Source: Endocalyx cinctus (Eukaryota; Ascomycota; Sordariomycetes; Amphisphaeriales; Apiosporaceae). Taken from it: 64,000 nt of DNA. Both the position numbers and the translations under genes were made by a program. The stretch is from assembly GCA_001600455.1 (NCBI GenBank), contig BCKC01000002.1:3610171-3674170 (forward strand). Reading direction: 5' to 3'. The notes beneath the pieces are model-generated. The model was not told where the DNA came from, did not search any database, and saw nothing but the letters and a program-made list of their open reading frames with translations. Below are positions 58,601 through 64,000 of the stretch, piece after piece. Position 1 is the stretch's first letter, and every line of letters starts with the position of its first letter.

Positions 58601-61600
58601 TCTGCAGGGCCCCCCGACTTTCCCCTTTTTCTGACATCAGCACCATTCCGGCGGGATTCTTTGATTTGTATTTTACCCTTTTTTTTAAAAAAAATTTTTG
58701 GATACCCTCTTTTTTCTTGATTTTTAGAAACAATGCCATGTGGGCATAATGCATATCCTCACGATCGGGTCGATCAATGACACAATTATGCTCTACGCTA
58801 GACGGGTCTGCGGGTTCGGGTGTGTGTGCGTGAGTGTTTTTTTCTTAGAAATTTACTAATCTTCGTATCTTCTAAAAGTGCCAGGCATTTTGAAAAAGGT
58901 ACTTTGAAATAAAATAAAAAATATATAAATACATATTTAGTAAATAAATGAATAAATAGATTTGGTACCGAGTCACATAACCCCCTTGAACATTACTTGG
59001 CCTTTTAAGGACGAATCGGAGATAATATGATAGCATCACATTTATCATCGAGGATCGAGATATCAACTACTCGCAATACTATATATCATATCGGATTGGT
59101 CGATAGATCGACAGAATACTACGGAGCAATTGTGTATACTATATAGATTTTATCACATACTATTGATATTGACTCCATATCGGGTTTTATGGTAAAGCCG
59201 ACTTAAATTCATAGGATGGTTGCTATTCACCGAGATTTTCTGTTGCACCGCATAATATGATCATTATTATATAATCAATGCAAATTCTGGAGATAAAGCT
59301 ATTTCTCGTGATTAAAGTCCACTACGCCCATTACGCCCATTACCCAGTCTGCCGGTATAGCATTCAGTTAACGCCGATAAGACGGTGGATGTACCTGGCA
59401 GGCATGCTGGCATGGTAATTACAACGTTGGAAATTTAACAAGATTATAATAGACCTCGACCCCTACATGATCCCGTCTATCCAAACGTATGCCGTTTAGC
59501 AAACTGTCTAATGGTAATTATTAAATCAATCAATTAAATAAATACCCCATACTATATATTTTAAGTATCTACCTTTTGAAACTATCTTGACCCAAGTACA
59601 GAGACCTTCGGGGACGATGAGGCTAGATTCGGCCATTCAGGCCCGAGTCGAAACAAGGCGACTTACTAACACAGCTACAAAAATATATTCAATCTCAGTA
59701 CCGTAGCTATTCATGGCACGGAGTATTCTCCGGTAACCTAGTTGAATCCATTTCTAGTAAGCTTTAACGGGAGGATTGTCCCACGAACCCCAGCGAAATC
59801 TACCATAAGTCAATTAACAAGCCACATCCCTCTTTTAAGGCGTCGTAATATGATTTATATTTTTACATAGTATTTGTTTTATTTCAGTTTTTCGACCCTC
59901 TTAGTAAAGACCTAAAAAAAACCCTTCATTTCAATCTTGGTCCTCCGACAAGTTACAACTTCATGGCGAAGTATCGTCCTACGCACTTACATAGTAGATT
60001 GTGTAGATCATATGCCACACCACCGAGGAAGTGCCGCATGCGGTGTCTACTCAGTACCGTTCTACACGTATCTTGATTCCTCATAACTCGCGCTAGCGCA
60101 AACAATGGAACTATTTTCTTACTTTGTTACAGAATTGTGTATAAAGAAAGAGAGATAAATAAAAATAAAAATAAATGCCCGAATATTATACTACCTACAC
60201 TAAAAAAATGTGTTAACGAAAAAAATAAAAAGGCAATTCAGCCAACCAAAATACGTTCTTTATCTGACTGGATGGGGGCACCGACATATGGTTACACCGC
60301 CGACTCGGGCGAGAGCCAACCAGCTTCGCCCGTTCTTCTCTTTTGTCTCTCAGCCCCCCCCCCAAAAATGGCTTTCCCAAACAGAGTCACACGGAACCGA
60401 TCGCTCGGATTCGTCAGGAGCCGGGGAAGATTGAATTTTATGGGGGGTGGGTGGTATTATGCTAGAGAAGAAAAAAATAAATAAAACGGTGACCAATGAG
60501 AGACGTCGGACGACGAACTGCAAACAGAAAAGCAGGCTTCACACGTGGCTACTCGTTCCCGGGTTTACGGTGACATTTCGTATTGTCTCACGCCCTGCAG
60601 ATACTAGAAAATAAAAAAAAAAGATGTGTCGCATTTGCGTGTTTTTTTTTCCCTTTCCCTCCCTTTCCGATGCGTGAAGAAGTAGTATTTCCATCAGCAT
60701 TTTCCCCTTTCGGGATGACAGAGAGAGACAAAAGAGTGACAAAAGAACAGGAAGAGGGTCGTATTACACTCAAAGTACACTTTTTTTTTCTCCCTCTCTA
60801 TATCCTGCCTTGATTGTCTCCCCCGTAATTTCTCTCCCCTCTTCCCGCGTTACGTTCGTTACATCGTGATGACGGTGCGTGGCTGATTCGCATTCTCATT
60901 CGCTCCCTCCCACCCACATTCATGTTTTTATAGACTTGCATCCCCGGGGTTTTTGACCGGCGCCGAGTGAAGGACGAGGAGGGATTGAATGAGATTGGTT
61001 GAGTGGAAGATTTGCACATCAGTGATCGTATCTCACTTTTGTTTCAATGCCACGTTTTTTCTTTCCCTTCTCTCCCTCCCNCCCCCCCCCCCCCNNCCNT
61101 GCTAAATGGTTGGTAATGCAAGCATTGTCATCACGATACATTTCTTCAATGCAATGCTGAAAATAAAAACCTGAATCCTCCTTTCCAACGCTACCTATCA
61201 AATAATTTGTTTTATGCTGCGAGCAAAAGGAGATGAGACAGGATTTATCGTCTATACCATTAACCACATTACCGCATCACATATAGACGAGGGAAAAGGG
61301 TAAAAAATAGATTAATAGAAAATGCAACACACCATATACCCTGCCCCTTTGCGGAGAATGGGGACCCGTAAATAAGGCTGCGCGTTGCGTATAGATATTT
61401 CGCCAATAGAAGCGCGTATCTTCATTATCACTAGGTTAGATATATATTTTCCCTTTCGTTACTTACATTTTCCGGGGGAGTCTCAGATACACCGGATTGA
61501 CAGGAAATAAATTAATTGCGAGTACCCTTATTTTTTTTTTTTTTACTGATGATATCATATCGGCCGCGGGTACCGCCAATAAATACGATATGCGTTAAGC

Positions 61601-61661
61601 TGACAATGATCTTCCATTGTACCTATCAACCCCGTAACGTGGTACATTTCCTTTATCAGGG

Positions 61662-61663
61662 TT

Positions 61664-61695
<32 letters not shown>
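61662..61695. repeat. T22A12 homopolymer palindrome
   Basis: Twenty-two T followed directly by twelve A, flanked by CAGGG on the left and GGTTAC on the right. Very similar in length and flanks (G-run before, GGT after) to the element in the last EFL1 intron. Confidence 0.85.
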
Positions 61696-61696
<1 letters not shown>

Positions 61697-64000
61697 GTTA
61701 CGGTAATTTCAATGCTTACACTGGTCGTTCTTGTCGCTCTGGGCTACGATATCCCCATATAAGTCGCATGATCGTTCAAATAAGCCGTCGAGGCGACGAG
61801 AACATGGGGGCGCGAACGGCACAAAATACGAAATTTTCCAGGTTTAGTTTTATGGAGTACAACTACCGTACGCTTTTGTATTCCTTTTGTGCCGCGCTCA
61901 AGTAACGTTGAGTTTAACGTATCCTCAAAGAGGCCATACACTACCGCGGCGACAAACCAGGTTGTCGGTACTGCGGACTGTACCCCAAGGATAGCACGCT
62001 ATACACGATGATGTTAGAATGGAACCAGTCTTATATTTCCGAGTGCCGACTTGTGATACGTAATAGTGTAGCAGCAGCCGGCACATATGACCTTTAATTT
62101 TTTCTTCTTCTTTCTCTCCCTCTATTTCTCCACCGTCTTTAGATTTAAATTACTCCAATGTTATAAGATGATGTGAGAAAAAAGGGGAGAGTGGGAGAGA
62201 GTGTGTGTGTGAAAAAATAGAATATCGAGTTTCATCGACGTGATGCTTCATGTTCGTGGTACCGCTAATCGCTAGGATCTCACGCTCGCATCCTCACACC
62301 CTCATTTCTCGATATTCACGTGGTTCAATGCAACCCTTTCCTTCCATACAGAAGAACGACCGTTCTTCCGCCGAAGATGGGCTGCCAGTTACGATGTAAC
62401 CAGCTTCGTGGGGGCTGATATGTATATTATGTAGCGCGTGGAGAGTACGTGCGTGCGTGCGCTTATACAGACGCATCTCACTGCGTCTCGTTTCCCTGGC
62501 TGTGAATGGTCACATAAATAGTTCTTTTTTCTTTCTTTAAGCCCTTGGTATGGTATATATGTAAGCACGAAGAAGTTCGGTACGTTACACTAGGATGTGA
62601 GAGGACGGACATCCATAGTATCGGGTTCATGTCAGGCAGGGGGTGTTCCTCCCTCCCCCAGGTTTGGTATACCGGGTTGTACACTACATAGTACTTACCA
62701 CGTAGTGTACACACGTATTTCGTACCCTTTGACAGCGTCATCATGTGTATTTTTTAGTGTATTCGTTCATTTGATGTACTGCGGTACAAGTCCATTTCGT
62801 TTTCCTAAAAAGGAAATATAGGCCCAGTGTGAGGGTGAGATGGTACCTATTATGTATATATTTTAGTGTAGGTGTACCAATATTGGCTTATTATTATTGA
62901 ATGCATCCGTAAATATTACGATTTGATTTTTTGTTCTTTTCTAGTTACGCAGTATTGAGAGAGTTTGACAGTGCTAAGTTACATGTTTCATCTTAACTCA
63001 GTTCTTTTTTAGGTGACGTGAGATTATTTGTTTTTTTTTCTTACTATGTACTTCGCCCAGAAAGCTCATTTTACATACACATAATGTTACTTACTGTGTG
63101 GTATGGAAGCGAATTGGAAATTTGCTAAGGGAGGATGGAACACGAATTTCAGGCGAAGAAGGAAAAAAAGAAAATGCAATTGATTAATTCTTTCTTCTTT
63201 TACCCCTGATCCGAAAAAAAGGCGTAAGAAAAAGAAAGTTAGCCAGACCCAGGACTCTGGAAAGGCACAAGGGAAATCGATGACGATGATGATGACTTAC
63301 TTTTCTGCATGGGTAGGTAACATCTGGTCGGGTCTATCTTAATTTCCACGATCCCAGCTCAAATGGCAAAATGTTCACAAGCGAGATCAAAAAAAAAAAA
63401 AAAAAAAAAAAAAGAAAGCCGTATTAAATAAATTTCTTCATCACCGGGTTAACTCGAAAGAGAATAAAAAATATTTCTTCAATATACGTAATAAAATGAA
63501 TCCAAAAAGAAAAAGTTTTTTTTTTTTGTTGAAATTTGTTGAGTAGCCATGTCTCAGAAGAGAAAATTTCAATGAAACCCGTCTCTCAATTTCCTTTCTT
63601 ACGCCGCGAAATGAAGCTTTCATTTTTTTGCTTCTCCTCCGAGGAAAAAGATATTTCGTATTATTATTAATTCTTGCTCTCGTGGACAGTTGTTTCTCTC
63701 CAATTTCCGCCCTTTCATCAAAGGATCATAGGACTTTTTTTTTTTTTTTTTTCTTACGGTATTTTATCTACAGTATGTGAACATAGAACTTGTCGGGGGA
63801 AGACTCGGAGTTCGGCACAAGACCCTAGCTAGCTAAGAAGTTGATTACCTTGCCTACCGTGTATGCGTAGTCCTTTGTTTAATCTGGCATATTTAAACGA
63901 ATGTGACGGAAGTTCTCACGATTCTTTTTTTCTTGGGGGCTCCGAGTAAAGGGGGCTCCGGCTCCGAGTGAGGCGCGCGGAGGAGGGGAGGGGTGGCAGA

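Larger units (their letters stand above)
53020..64000. other. 11-kb gene-free stretch to the window end
   Basis: The left end should contain the promoter of the 52.2-kb gene. No supported gene follows. Contents are AT-rich DNA with T24 (57724-57747), T8A8T5 (58679-58699), T22A12 (61662-61695), A25 (63389-63413), T18 near 63735, a TA microsatellite (55591-55609) and a 10-bp inverted repeat (arms TGTACACTAC at 62678-62687 and its complement at 62702-62711). Ambiguous bases occur in a C-rich run at 61081-61099. The last 60 bases are GC-rich (GGGGGCTCC direct repeats) and may belong to the next gene's flank. No telomeric repeat. Confidence 0.5.

Overview
The window looks like nuclear DNA of a filamentous ascomycete (Pezizomycotina, probably Sordariomycetes). 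The evidence is short introns (about 50-125 bp) with GTAAGT/GTGAGT-type donors and CTAAC/CTGAC branch sites, and protein families that read as filamentous-fungal orthologues. I recognise eleven protein-coding genes, one of them cut by the left edge. I rebuilt exon joins by following reading frame and protein continuity across each intron; none is backed by transcripts.

Layout. 1-1.3 kb: 3' part of a Cdc4-type F-box/WD40 gene. 2.4-3.7 kb (-): GC-rich, possibly mitochondrial, Sel1-like hypothetical protein. 4.2-5.7 kb (+): U3-associated protein Utp16. 6.7-7.9 kb (-): universal-stress-domain protein. 8.6-9.2 kb (-): small two-exon hypothetical protein. 9.2-14.4 kb: no gene recognised. 14.4-16.0 kb (-) and 16.8-20.3 kb (+): a divergent pair, eIF3 subunit L and the ribosome-maturation GTPase Efl1/Ria1. 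21.9-25.8 kb (-): six-exon RING-PH-VWA protein with the architecture of the mating-pathway scaffold Far1. 25.8-39.0 kb: 13 kb with no supported gene. 39.0-40.1 kb (+) and 40.5-41.9 kb (-): a tail-to-tail pair, a Cwc23/DNAJC17-like J protein and the mitochondrial Fe-S protein Caf17/Iba57. 41.9-52.2 kb: no supported gene. 52.2-53.0 kb (-): conserved fungal acidic protein. 53.0-64.0 kb: no supported gene.

The genes are mostly housekeeping, with a clear lean to ribosome biogenesis and translation (Utp16, eIF3l, Efl1). They are unrelated transcription units, not a biosynthetic or defence cluster. About 60 percent of the window is gene-free and AT-rich, with long A/T homopolymers, T(n)A(n) palindromes, microsatellites and small inverted repeats. 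I see no intact transposon, rRNA, CRISPR array or convincing tRNA.

The most notable sequence features are: a seven-run G-quadruplex motif starting at the base after the EFL1 stop codon; a T22A9 palindrome inside the last EFL1 intron, with a similar T22A12 copy near 61.7 kb; an abrupt GC rise in the last EFL1 exon; and a Far1-like VWA domain that has lost the first MIDAS aspartate. I found no clear candidate for an undescribed biological system.
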